Below, in pieces: positions 1 to 11,111 of a stretch of 64,000 nucleotides of DNA (position 1 is its first letter; every line of letters begins with the position of its first letter). The notes under the pieces were generated by a model. That model had not been told where the DNA came from, did no database searches, and saw only the letters and a program-made list of their open reading frames with translations. Location: assembly GCA_013397935.1 (NCBI GenBank), contig VZRN01005845.1, forward strand, positions 63,115 through 127,114, read 5' to 3'. The stretch is from Dasyornis broadbenti (Eukaryota > Chordata > Aves > Passeriformes > Dasyornithidae). The position numbers and the translations under genes are program-made.

Positions 1-362
1 TTCATTCCCCATCCTGCTTTCTCAAACACAGTCAATATTAAGCAAACAATATACATTGTTTAGCAAGCAGCTCTTGGCAATAATTCGTTATCTTTTCATT
101 TTCTTGTATCATAGGATCCACTATTAAAAAGTGTGGAAGCTCTTTTGGGGCTGTTTGGGCTAGTGGACGTTCCTTCTCTGTTGATAGAACCTGAGCTAAA
201 AGTGCTTTGGCATTTTTGAGAGGTTTTTGAATTGCATCCAGAGAGAGAGAGAGCACCATTTTGGTTGTCTTTGTTCTTGTCTGTGCTCATGAGGCAGGAG
301 TGCCACTGTGAGTGAGTTTTTCAGCGGGAGTGCCATTTTGGTTTGGTGTTTACCTAGCAACC
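1..362. other. Left edge, ERV leader or flank, not assigned
   Basis: No LTR was recognised here, and the terminal sequence of the 3' LTR at 7436-7949 is not repeated. Two similar stretches built on 'gtgccattttggttt' occur near 255 and 330. A minus-strand frame from 259 down to a stop at 38 is open for 73 codons but matches no family I recognise. The stretch may be provirus leader or host flank. Confidence 0.3.
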
Positions 363-700
363 ATGGAAAAGTTAAGGACACCTAGGGGAACTTCATGCTC
401 TCCAAGTGTAAAGATAGGGGGAGGGAAACACCACATCCAAATCCCTGTTCAGATCTAAATCCCTGTCCTGTTTGCATTGCGTGCCACCGTGTCAAGTGGA
501 TTTTAGTGCAGTGTAACGATTGTCAAGCTCAGTGGCATAGTCTCCCTTCCTACTTGCAAGAAGCGTGTGTTGAATGCAAAGGCAAATTGGACATTGAAGT
601 CATAGCATTTGAATGTGAAGAAGTGTGTGAGGAGTGTGTCTGGATAAAAGAAACAAAAGAGAATAGGAGGAGACTGTGCAGTGTTGTGAGCTGGTGCTAA
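363..700 (+). CDS. Cys-rich small ORF upstream of gag, unrecognised
   Basis: An open frame from an ATG at 395 runs 101 codons to a stop at 698-700. It has many Cys in CxxC-type spacing, such as CPVCIAC, CNDC, CVEC and CEEVCEEC, which suggests a zinc-binding fold. A second ATG at 363 has a near-ideal Kozak context (caaccATGG) but lies in another frame that stops at 456-458, so a frameshift may separate the original start from the Cys-rich body. It sits just before the gag start at 735. Simple gammaretroviruses have no standard gene at this position. It could be a lineage-specific accessory gene, a captured fragment or chance. I do not recognise the protein. Confidence 0.4.
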
Positions 701-734
701 AGAGTGGTTAGACAGGGAACAGACAGGCTAGAAG

Positions 735-1490
735 ATGGGACTAAAGGGGAGTAAGGCAACACCAAAAAGGAAAGGAAACAAAAACATCACCATGGACATA
801 CCACCAGATAGCCCCCTTGGAGTTAAATTGGCCAACTGGGAGAAGACCCTACTACCACAGGATTGAACAAAGTAAAAATGATCCAATATTGCATGCTGAA
901 ACGGCCAGGGGAAGAAATAAGATCAGATCATGTTTATTGGCCCAGGTATGGGTCCTCAGAGAAGTGGATTTGTCAAGCCTTAAATGCTTTTGTTAATAAA
1001 AAAGAATCCGTTGATGTAGAGGAGAGCCTATATGCAGCATGCTGGGTTGGCGATGCAATTAAGACTGCTAATACAAAGGTGTTTAAGTTATCAGAGACTG
1101 ACAAGGAAGAACAAACTAAAGAGAAAAGGGAGAAAGCATGGGACCCCTTAGATGTGTTACCTCCCCTGTGGTCCTGTCCCAGCAGGCCCAGTCCTTCCAA
1201 TGGCCCCAGTTCCCACCAGACCAGCTGTTCCTACTGCCCCTCAGATTCTGGTGAGGTTACCCGATTACCCCGATCCAATTATTCCCTCCAGCTCATCTGT
1301 TCCTCTGATGAACCATCTGGACCATCCAGCCCCAGTTACATGGATGAAGGACCTTATCTAAACACTCGGGGAAAACTAGCTTTCAGGCAGGAACGTGAAG
1401 GAGGAAAGGGGACTGGTTTGTATCCATTGTGGGAGGTACTGATGAGGTGAGCTCAAGGGGGGATAGGTTTTGTTAATGCTTCACTAACAC
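735..1490 (+). pseudogene. gag remnant (matrix region and start of capsid)
   Basis: An ATG at 735 begins MGLKGSK, with Met-Gly as in myristoylated Gag matrix proteins, and stays open to a TGA at 864-866. A shifted frame from about 863 continues with VYWPRYGSSEKW, a matrix-type segment, to a stop near 1450. A proline-rich linker follows in another frame (about 1152-1361). The sequence GLYPL near 1418 and GIGFVN near 1462 look like the start of capsid. Most of capsid, all of nucleocapsid and protease are missing. The remnant is frameshifted and non-functional. Confidence 0.75.
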
Positions 1491-4275
1491 CTTCAGTGGT
1501 ACCAAACCCTTATACCCTCCTAAGCAAGGTGTCCCCACAATACCAACAGTTTAGTGTGATTGATCTCAAGGAAGCCTTTTGGGCTTGTCCTCCCTCTGGC
1601 AAAAGAAAGCTGGGATATTTTTGCTCTTGAATGGGAGGACCCCGAGACTGGGAGGAAACAACAACTTGAGATGGACTCCATTGCTCCAAGGTTTCACTGA
1701 GTCACCAAATTTGTTTGGGCAAGCTCTAGAAGAGCTATTACTATCTTCCCCCAGCTCTTCGGAAATCCAAGTGCTCCAATACGTAGATGACCTATTGGTA
1801 TCCGGGGAAGTTGAAAAATCAGTCAGAGGAACCACCATCCAATTATTAAATTTCTTGGGCCAGAATGGATTAATGGTTTCCAAAAAGAAATTGCAGTTTG
1901 TGGAGCAGGAGGTGAAATATCTGGGGCACATCCTTGGTAATGGAAGCCAAAAGTTAAGTCCTGAGAGAGTAAATGGAATCCTCTCCCTTCCCCCTCCCAG
2001 AACAAAGCGAGAAATTAGGAAATTGTTAGGGTTAATTGGATACTGCAGGTTGTGGATAGATTGGTACGCACAGGCTGTGAAATTCCTGTATAAGCTGGTG
2101 GAAGGAAATCCCCCAATTTGGACAGAACAAGATGAGATCAGGTTGAATGAATGAAAATCCAAATTAATGTCTGCACCAGTCTTAAGTTTGCCCTCCCTCT
2201 TTTGAACCTTTTGAATTGTATGTAAATGTGGAAAGTGGAATTGCATATGGTGTTTTAACCCAAGATTGGGGTGGAACAAGGAAACCAGTGGCATTTATAT
2301 CTAAATTATTAGACCCAGTCACCCGAGGTTGGCCTACCTGTGTCCAAGCCATAGCTACAACATCGATATTGGTGTAGGAGATCAGTCGATTAACCTTCAG
2401 TGGAAAACTGATTGTACACACCCCACATGCTGTCAGGAATGTTTTAAATCAAGAGGCAAGTAAATGACTGACAGATGCCAGAATGTTAAAATATGAAGCA
2501 GTCCTGGTTCATACTGACAATCTAACTCTAATAACAAGCAAAAGTCTTAATCCAGCCCAGTTTCTGTATGGGAATCCACAGGAAGATCTGATTCATGATT
2601 GTTTAGAAATTGTATATTATCAAACAAAGATAAGAGAAGATCTGACAGACCAGCCCCTTCCTGAAGGAAAAAAGGTATTCATCGATGGGTCATCTAGATG
2701 CATACAAGGGAAAAGATATTCAGGATATGCAGTAATAAATGGAAATACTATGAAAGTTATAGAAAGAGGGGGGTTGCCGCCCAATTGGTCTGCTCATTGT
2801 TGTGAGTTACATGCTTTAAAAAAAGGTTTGGAACATCTAGTTCAGAAGAAAGGGACTATATATACAGACTCTAAATATGCCTTTGGGGTGGTACACACAT
2901 TTGGAAAGATCTGGGAGGAAAGAGGTTTACTGAATACAAAAGGTAAAGGATTTGGTCCATAAGCAACTTATTCTGGAGATAATAGAGGCTTTGAAGGGAC
3001 TGGAGGAAATTGCAGTGGTACATGTAAAAGGTCATCATAAAGGAACATCATTGGAAATAAGAGGGAACAATCTGGCTGACAGGGAGGGTAGAGAAGCTGC
3101 TGAGAGTGGAAGTGAAAGGATTTTAATGGTTGTGATATCGGAGGTGGAAGAGCTAGAGATTCCAACATTTAGTGAGGCTGAGGAAAGAGAGCTAACTAAA
3201 ATAGGAGGAAATAAGGATGAGTTTGGAGAGTGGAAACTTTCGGATGGGATACAGCATCTAAAGAAGCCTCTAGCCTGAAAAAATTTTGAAGAACTTACAT
3301 CAGAAAACCCATTGGGGCACTCAAGTCTTATGTGGCCACTTTTTAAGGAGCTATGGGTGTATTCGGGTTTTTGGATTGGCCAAGAAAGTAACTGAGGGAT
3401 GTGTGATCTGTCAGAAAGTTAGTAAGAAGGCTATGAAAAAAACTACCCCTGGAGGCCAGGAACTGGCCATGAGGCCATTCCAGAGTCTACAGGTGGACTT
3501 CGCTGAACTTCCACGGGTATAACGATACAAATTCTTGCTGATGGTGGACCACCTAACTCACTGGGTGGAAGCTATTCCAACTTCCAGGGCGACAGCCAAT
3601 GTGGTGTGAAAACCTTATTGGAGCAAATCATCCCCAGATATGGGATGATAAACAAAATTGATTCAGACTGAGGAACACACTTTACTTCGAAGGTGGTACA
3701 AAATTTGGCAAAAAGCCTAGGAATACATTGGAAACTGCATACCCCATGGCATGCCCACAGCTCAGGGCAGGTGGAGAGAATGAACTACACACTGAAAACT
3801 GCATTAACTAAATTAATGGTTGAAACTCAAATGTCTGGGGTAAAAAGTCTGCCTCTAGCTCTGCTAAGAGTTAGAACACAACCTTGAGCCGATCTAGGGG
3901 TCTCCCCTTATGAGATGTTGTTTGGGTTGCCCTTTTTAACAGCAAGGCATGAGCTTGCCACATATGAGGAAGGGGAGGCTAGTGTCAAAAAGTATACCAT
4001 CACCATAGCAAAGACTCTGGAAAGCCTTCGATCCAAAGGACTCATTCCCCAATCTACCCCTTTGGATTTTAAAATCCACAATATCCACCCGGGAGAATGG
4101 GTATTAATAAAGACTTGGGAAGAACAACCTTTAACCCCTCAATAGGAAGGTCCCTTTCAGGTGCTGCTGACTACAGAAACTGCAATCTGGACTAAGGAGA
4201 AGGGATGGACCCATGCAAGCCATGTTAAAGGACCAGTGGAAGAGCTGAAGGAGTGGACAGTGGCAAGCCATCAAG
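1490..4275 (+). pseudogene. pol remnant (reverse transcriptase, RNase H, integrase)
   Basis: Reverse transcriptase begins abruptly near 1490 after a deletion. The catalytic YVDD is intact at 1780-1791 and a QGFTESP motif lies near 1690-1710. The thumb and connection region (about 2155-2480) is broken by stops and frameshifts. RNase H carries FIDGSS at 2678-2695, CELHAL near 2802, YTDSKYAFG near 2862 and a GNNLAD motif near 3065. Integrase shows an HxxxH and CxxC zinc module (about 3290-3410), a VDF motif near 3494, a stop just after the second catalytic Asp (near 3664-3671) and a VER motif near 3770. The C-terminal domain ends near 4270. Several in-frame stops make it a pseudogene. Confidence 0.88.
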
Positions 4276-4399
4276 GAGATACAAAATTAATTCTTAAGAA
4301 AGGACTTAAGTAATTCTAAAGGACTGCAGACTGTTAAACCACCTAAATTTCTGTTCAAAGTTGGTAAAGTATACATATACAAAAGGAAACTGTTGGGAG

Positions 4400-6498
4400 T
4401 TTTATATTCACTGTTGCTGTATTAGAAGCTTTATTTGCAAATATTATCTCTGCTTCTCTATCAGGAGATTGGACAGTACCTAACTTTGGTACAGATATTA
4501 AGGAGACTAAGTAAAAGGACCTTTGACCAATACCCAGTGGCCACTAACACCTAGAGGATGAAGGAGTCGATAGTTATAATCTGAATTGTGATTCTAATGA
4601 CAAATAGCTCTATACCAATTAACCCTTGTTCCCCTCGTTGTTTAAAGACTATGGAAATTGCAGGAAGGAGTGTTACAGCTTTTATGCATCATCTCCATGT
4701 CCCTGCCATCTGTTACTCTGATGAGCCAGTGGACTGTCAACAGGGAATGCAGATTTACTGGATTGCACGAAATCTAGGAAGCAGGTATGGATACCGGGGA
4801 GGGTGGCACTGCCCCAAAGGACAGCTGTGGGTATGCTTCCGCAAGAGAGAGCAAAAGGGACAAGGGAATCCAGCAACGCCCTCTCAGGGAGTAACCAAAC
4901 TGCATGATCAGCGGAGGGAAAAGGAGATCAGCAAGAATCCACATCCTCACAAGTTATCCGCAGATGACTCCAGGTCAGCATCCCCAAAGAATTTATCACT
5001 TTATGAGGAGTTAAGGAAGGAACTCGAGAAAAGAACCTGAGCTCCCATTATTAGGTAAAAATATATTTGTGGACTTGGCTGAAAAGATAGCTAAGGGACT
5101 GGGGATTTCTAACTGCTGGATGTGTGGGGGAGTCCTGATGAGCGAGGAATGGCGGTGGAGAGGGACTGGATTGGACCTCTTCCAGATATTAAAATGGAAC
5201 CACTCTGTAATTTCTAAGGAGCAAGAAAGACCTGGAGGGTGGGTGTTAACATCAGAAGTTATGGGGGAAGAATGCTTGAAAAGGGTGGGGGATCAGTTCG
5301 TCCAATTTGTGGGAGAAATCCGCTGCCAAAGGGTCTACACCTAAGTTCAACCTCTGGCATTACTACCTGGTGGCCCAGTGAACCTACGTGGTATTGGTCC
5401 AAAAAGAAAGAAAGCCGTTGTGTCACAACAAATGAAGAGGGAATGTTTAATTGTTCTGGAAAGAATCCTTTCCAAGGGATTCCCGAGCTCCTAATATTTT
5501 GGGAAAGACTGTTTGACTCCTCTGGACGATAGTGGAGGGCTCCTGATGGGCTGTTTTGGATCTGTGGACATAGGGCCTATTCTAGGCTTCCCCCACAATG
5601 GAAAGGAAGTTGCACACTAGGAATAATAGAGCCGGGATTCTTTTTGTTACCCCTGGAGAAGGGAGATAAACTGGGGGGCCCATTATTTGAGGATTTAAAA
5701 TGAGAAAAAAGAACTATTCATATAGGAGGATTTCAAAGTTGGGGGAACAAGGAGTGGCCCCCAGAGAGGATCATAGAAACATATGGATCTGCAACATGAG
5801 CTCAGGATGGCAGCTGGGGTTACAGAACACCAATTTACATGTTAAATCGAATCATTAGGCTGCAAGCAGTCACAGAACTCATCTCCAACTGTACCTCTGG
5901 GGCTTTGGGATTAATAGCTAAGCAGCAGACCCAAATGAAAGCAGCCATATATCACAATCGGCTAGTCCTGGACTATCTGCTTACAGAGGAAAGCGGAGTA
6001 TGCGGAAAGTTTAATACCTCAGATTGCAGTCTAAAAATTGATGATACCAGGGAAGCAGTATTGGACTTAGCCATGGATATCAGGAAAATTGCACATGTAC
6101 TAGTACAAAAATGGAGCTCAGCAATAGACTCTAACTGATAGAATAACCTATTTGGAATGACCTGGTTGAAGAAGGTGGGCTTTATCCTCCTATGTGCACT
6201 TGCAGGACTGTTGTTTTTACCCTGTTTTATCCCATGTTTTATCCCATGTTTTATCCCGTTGATCAGTGGAGTTATAGAAGGGATGCAAATAGCAAGTGTG
6301 CCAGTTAATTCTATCACAGCAGCCAGCCACCAAGGAGCAGGAGCTCAATTGATCATGGTTCTGAGGAAAAGAGAGCAAGAGAGAAACAAGAGGAGGAGAT
6401 GCAGCTTGTCCTGCACGAGTTGGAAGAAAGTTTTGAACAAGCAAAGTGAATTGGACAATTCACAGACATTTAGAACAAACTGTTTTATTTCCCATTGA
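4400..6498 (+). pseudogene. env remnant (surface and transmembrane subunits)
   Basis: The surface subunit survives in fragments, with open stretches at 4588-5040, 5069-5344 and 5239-5532. The transmembrane subunit is clearer. A heptad-rich helix starts near 5839, followed by an immunosuppressive-like region ending in LVLDYLL and a Cys motif CGKFNTSDCS at 6001-6030. A stop at 6136-6138 precedes a hydrophobic membrane segment (about 6175-6225). The tail has a triplicated CFIP motif. The Cys motif has seven residues between its Cys and a Ser where, from memory, related proteins carry a second adjacent Cys. The gene is broken and cannot make a full glycoprotein. Confidence 0.82.
6223..6258 (+). 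repeat. Three perfect 12-bp tandem units in env tail
   Basis: The unit tgttttatccca occurs at 6223-6234, 6235-6246 and 6247-6258, with only the last base of the third copy differing. In the env frame it encodes CFIPCFIPCFIP right after the membrane segment. Confidence 0.9.
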
Positions 6499-7435
6499 CT
6501 TTTTTATAGTTCCTAAAATAAGGAGTTGGTACCTCTACTCCATAATACCAGAGAGAAAATAAACTTGGATATTGTGTTGTGGAAGGGGGCAGTTTAACCC
6601 TGTTCACAAAGGATGGGGGAATGTTTGGGGTACATTATTAAAATTCTGGTATAACCTTGTGTAAGCTTTTAAAGAGTTTAGGACTAATGAGAACCAGATG
6701 AGAAGGTAACATCAGGAGGGAAAGCCTTGTAATTCCAAGCACCTGCTGGGAGACTGTAGGGTATGAGAGTCAGCCTGAAGACCAGAGGGCAAGTGCAGGT
6801 GGATATCCTTATTTGCCACGTAAGGAGCTGGCCATGGGTGGCAACCCCATAGGTTATGGCTGTAGGATTGGGAGTCCTACTGGATCTCTGGTACTCTAGC
6901 ACCCTTTTATTTCCTTCATTTGATCCCTACTGGAGGTGCTGTCCAAACTGATTTTTGCAGATTAAACAGGGTCTATACTTGGTACCCCATGTCTATACAG
7001 AAGTTTTTACCTGTCAATTTTGGACAGAAAACTAATAAAAGATTCATCTGGGAAGGTTTGGGAATAAAAAAAAGGGATATGTGTACAGAATGGGCTAAGG
7101 CAATGAAAAAAAAAAAAAAGGCAAAAAGCCAAATAAAGTTCCAAGTAGGAAAAGGGTGTTTCCAAACAAGGACAAAGAAAAGTGAGTATATTTTGAGTTT
7201 ACTTTTGGGGAGGGATAACAGAGGATGGATTAGCTTATTGTTCCTCTCTCGTTTAACCCCGTTTGATTTGGTTAACTACTAATGTTATCTAAGGTATGCC
7301 AACCGAACTAAATGGGAGCAAAAGAAAAAAGAAGAAAACAGCTATTTCTCAATAATTGACGAAAAGATACAAACGTATCAACAGGGTTGAGCATGATTAC
7401 AAAAGCCAAATGTTGTAAGAAGAAAAAGGAGGGAT
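6499..7435 (+). other. Post-env region with a Lys-rich open frame
   Basis: About 940 bp separate the end of the env frame from the LTR, long for a simple gammaretrovirus-like genome. A frame from an ATG at 6989 to a stop at 7280-7282 is open for about 98 codons and includes a KKKKKAKSQ patch. I do not recognise it. It may be 3' noncoding sequence. Confidence 0.35.
7413..7435 (+). other. Polypurine tract of the ERV
   Basis: A purine-rich run (agaagaaaaaggaggga) lies directly before the TG that begins the LTR at 7436, as expected for the plus-strand primer. Confidence 0.75.
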
Positions 7436-7949
7436 TGTTATAAATATGATTAAGGGTTGGCTTTTGTAATTGGTTATACGTTAATTGAGACTGAAGTAAT
7501 TGTTACATGTTGTTGTTAATTATTATGTACTTTTTGTTGATGGTTATATGTGCTCTTGTTAATGTTACCTTCTCTTGAAAGTGGAGGGAAGTGGGTGTTA
7601 ACCTCTGTCTCTCTTGAAAGGGGAGGGAAGTGGGTGTTAACCTTTGATCCTGATTAGCATAAGGGGAGAACTGGAAGACTGGCATTGGACAGGAAAACAA
7701 GCCAATGAGAAAACCCTGGAGACAATGAGCCAATGAGGACGCTCCAAGGAGGTGGGATTGGAAGCAGGGTCAAGGGTTTAAAAACTGCAAACCCACACTC
7801 GAGGGTGTGCTTCTGGCTGTACCCTTTGTTGGTGGTAGAGCACTCAGTGCTGCAGCCCTGTGCTTTGTTGGATAATTTTATTATTTGTCCCCTATTGTTC
7901 TTTTAATAAATCCTTAAAATTTTTAAAGAAGTGAGCCTTGTTTCTCACA
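7436..7949 (+). mobile_element. 3' LTR of the class I ERV
   Basis: The LTR begins TGTTAT right after the polypurine tract and ends around the CACA at 7946-7949, possibly a few bases later in ATAAC, which pairs with the start. A TATA-like tttaaaaac lies near 7778 and an AATAAA signal near 7904. The U3 part holds a duplicated 34-bp block at 7571-7604 and 7610-7643. Confidence 0.85.
7571..7643 (+). repeat. Duplicated 34-bp block in U3 of the LTR
   Basis: Two 34-bp copies at 7571-7604 and 7610-7643 differ at one base. Tandem repeats in U3 often act as retroviral enhancers. That role is inferred here. Confidence 0.85.
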
Positions 7950-8100
7950 TAACTTGAATCATAACTTTCTATACTTATATAACTTGAGTCATAACTTTCT
8001 ATATCACTGTAACTTGAATCATACTTATATATATCTCAATATAACTTGAATCATAACTTTTTATACTAATGTAACCTGAATTATAACTTCCTATACAATG
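7950..8100. repeat. Minisatellite, five units of about 30 bp
   Basis: Five diverged copies of a unit beginning taacttgaatcataac run directly from the LTR end. Units are 29-32 bp and later copies carry substitutions and small indels. Confidence 0.88.
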
Positions 8101-8103
8101 TAA

Positions 8104-8643
8104 TGGCTAGTATATAGTTAATTAGGTGCTTCATGTTAAATAGAGAAAAAAAAAGCAAAAAAGAAAAAGCTGACTAGGTGGATAGTTTCAAAAATGGACA
8201 CGTGCTAATGAGAAACTGGCAAATGTAAAGCAAATTAGCCACAAAACTAAGGATCTACACCGGTTAGAACTGGAAAGACTAAGGAACACCATAACTGTTC
8301 AGAAGAAAAAGTTGAAAAGTTCAGGTGCAAGGAAGACCTGGAGCCTTCATCATAGGGAGACCCTCAAGAGCACCGAACTGGGGAAGCGCAAGCACAGTGC
8401 AAAGAGTTACCTAATAACCATGAGATCATGTTATGTAAATTAGTTCTGGCACACATATGATGCTGTTGTGACATAGTAACATTAAGCATTATTTTCTGTA
8501 TAAATAGACCTCAGAACTTGACAAAAGTGAGTGACTTAAGTAGCGAAATCCCCCTCACTTTCAGCGCTGCAGTAAACAAAAACTTGCTCTGTAGACACTG
8601 GTCTATGGGGTTTTATTTCCAGCCTATCTTTTTGGGCATCAAT
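8104..8643 (+). mobile_element. Probable solo LTR (family uncertain)
   Basis: The block begins with TG, has a TATA-box-like tgtataaatag near 8499, and a gctgcagtaaac near 8565 that resembles a mutated polyadenylation signal, followed by a T-rich end. The hexamer ATGTAA occurs at 8098-8103 and 8644-8649, a possible target duplication, although no clean terminal CA falls exactly at the right edge. Confidence 0.45.
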
Positions 8644-8649
8644 ATGTAA

Positions 8650-11110
8650 TTTTATTGTAGAAATAACAGAACTAGCCCCTGACTTATTTTATATTTGAGG
8701 TAATCACCAATCTAGGAGAACCAGGCTAGGGTAGTGTTATTTCAGTTTTACCCAGTAGTTACTTTTATCTGTTTTGGATTTATGCTACACCTTAGTAGAG
8801 TGACAGGAGCACTCAAGTGCAAAAAATTTCTTCCGTCACCCACAGGAGAAAATGAGTATGATATTCAGCAGTTGTGCATGAAAACTACCCTAAACTAGCA
8901 GTAACTGGTATATTTGATAAGGTGTAACCAAAAAATTTCAAACTGCATGACCTTAAGAACCACAAAGTCAACAAAGATTAGCTAATGCTTGGGTGCATTT
9001 ATGTAGACTGCAAAGCAAGTTTGTGGATCAAACTGTTGACAAGCTAAAGAAAGAAAACAAGGAAGAGCTATAGTAGAAAAACCCTGATGTAAGATCTCTA
9101 TAGGAGGTAGCAGCTGTTAGTTTGTCATGTGTGACCAGAATGGCCTTTTCTAACACTCCTCTGTAGTCCTTTTTGTGTCTGCTGCTTGTTATCCCTTCTT
9201 TAATTGTTGAGGTCATAAATTAACAGAGACTTCCCATTTGTCTTCCGTTTATGCAGCACCAGGCTCAACGAAATCCTTCTCTCAGGTTCTCCTCCATGAC
9301 TTAATAAATCATTTAACTATTTCTGAAGTAATGAATAAGCTGAGTCCTGAGAGTAGTGTTTTGCAGCCCTCATTTGGTGGGGGATGCCTGGGTTGCAAAG
9401 GTGTAGCTGTGCTATGTGCCATGAGGAAGCAGGGCAGTACCAGTAGGGAGATGGAAATGCCTGATCCCACAGGCAATACACAGCCAGACTTCCTGAGTCT
9501 TGGCTCTTAGGTTCTCACTCTTGCTCTGCCACTGGGAAAGGGCACACTACTGTCAGCAGGAAACTTCCTATGGTATGAAGACAGCCAGCATCTTTTTAAT
9601 CTTATGACTAAGTAAATAATGAACACTGTGCCATTTTTTTTGCTATAAAAGAGAATATATTAATATGGTGCAGTAACAGACACTTCAAGAAGAAAACTTT
9701 TTTGGTTTTTGTGTAGCATCAGAAGCTCATTCTCTGTTCTGTCCAAGCTCTGCATCTTCTGCCATTCTGTTGAGTAGGTTTTTGAAGAAATATTTGACAG
9801 AAGATTTAACTTCAACTAGTCTTTGATTAGTTTGACTTGTAGAAGAATAATTTGTGGCTCTGAGTTGTGCGTGTCATTGTTTACCCTATGGTTTACTGCC
9901 ATGTGTAATTGTTTTATTCATGGTGTTTATTCAAATTTGGAGAGGCCTGTGTCCTCCCCAGCTCATCACTTAGTCCAGCCTCAAGCGGTATTTTATCCCT
10001 TTAATCTTTTTATCACTTAAAAAAAAAAAAAAAATCAAAACATCTGCACTAAGTGATCATTTTTCCTATCCTGCTCTGAACTCTCTCCAGTCAGTCAGTA
10101 TCCTTGACTATCTAGGCATCTGGAATAATAAATAATTTTCTGAAAGCAGCCCCTGAAGAACCATTTAAAAAGCAATTTACACATCTATTTTCTGTAAACG
10201 TTGATCTTCAGATACAGCCAAAACATCACATTGACCATTGAAATGACAAACTCCTTTCTCTTCATTATATTTCTTCCGGATTGCATGCTGCTCTCACTCT
10301 TTCATACTCCCTCTCACAAGGGAGTATGAAAGCATAAAATATCTGCTCTTTTCCAAGAAGCCTTGTACAGCTCAGTTTGTGTCAAGCCAGTGAATATAAT
10401 TAAAGATTCAGAGACTTTAAAAAATCACTGAGGAGTGTGGAGGGGAGAGTAGCTGTGGGCATGGCGGAGAGCTGTGGAAAAGGGGAGCATAAGCATCCCA
10501 GGAAAACACAGTAAGAGTGAGCACAGGCCATGTACTGCAGCAGGCACTGTGCACCATTCCCTCTGCAAAGAGCCTTGCCTTCCCTGCACTCCAAGAGGTA
10601 GGAAGGAAAGCACTATTTTATTCCTCCTTACTTAGAACTCCATCCAAACTCATAAATTAGTTTCTTCACATTAGGCAGTCCCTGCATGAGTGTCTGTTAA
10701 ACAGACAAATGTTTCCAAACCTTATCAGAATTAAACACACCCAACTACTCTATAATTCTGCTTATATAAAGCATAAAGGAAAAGAAAACAAACAAACAAC
10801 CACAGCTGGCCATCAGGAAGGCATCAAAAATCTTGTTTGTCAAGTCAAAAACTTTGCTGAGCTTCCAAGCACAGTCTTGGGTTGAGTAACATTATTTAGC
10901 TCCGTATTTCTGAAAATTGTGTGCAGGCCTGCTGGAAGCACATTTGGAGCAGGCTTTAAGTCTGTATTTGCTGATCGCTTATTTTCTGTAGACTTTGTAC
11001 TGCCCCCAGTTGTCAAGAGCATGCGTAATTTTCTTTGGGAATAATTTTATTAGTTCCAGTCTAATCATCCCTCTGCCAGAATGAGACTTCACTATTTTCA
11101 TTTTTTGGTC
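8650..11110. other. Intergenic, no gene recognised
   Basis: Only short unconnected frames are present. Short A/T runs and a perfect hairpin at 10299-10332 are the only structures noted. Confidence 0.6.
10299..10332. repeat. Perfect 14-bp inverted repeat with 6-nt loop
   Basis: ctttcatactccct at 10299-10312 and its exact reverse complement at 10319-10332 flank the loop ctcaca. Confidence 0.95.
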
Positions 11111-11111
11111 C

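Larger units (their letters stand above)
363..7949 (+). mobile_element. Decayed class I (gamma-like) endogenous retrovirus lacking a visible 5' LTR
   Basis: Retroviral parts appear in the expected order: gag matrix, reverse transcriptase, RNase H, integrase, env with its transmembrane subunit, polypurine tract and 3' LTR. The reverse transcriptase signature around 1690-1730 and the transmembrane subunit around 5840-6260 resemble gammaretrovirus-like (class I) elements. All reading frames are broken by stops and frameshifts, and gag capsid to early reverse transcriptase is deleted. No 5' LTR is in the window. The element is an old genomic copy that cannot produce virus proteins as it stands. 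The class I assignment rests on remembered family motifs, not on a database search. Confidence 0.9.

Noticed and set aside
1..394. Possible 5' LTR of the provirus
   Set aside because: No TG...CA boundary and no match to the 3' LTR was found.
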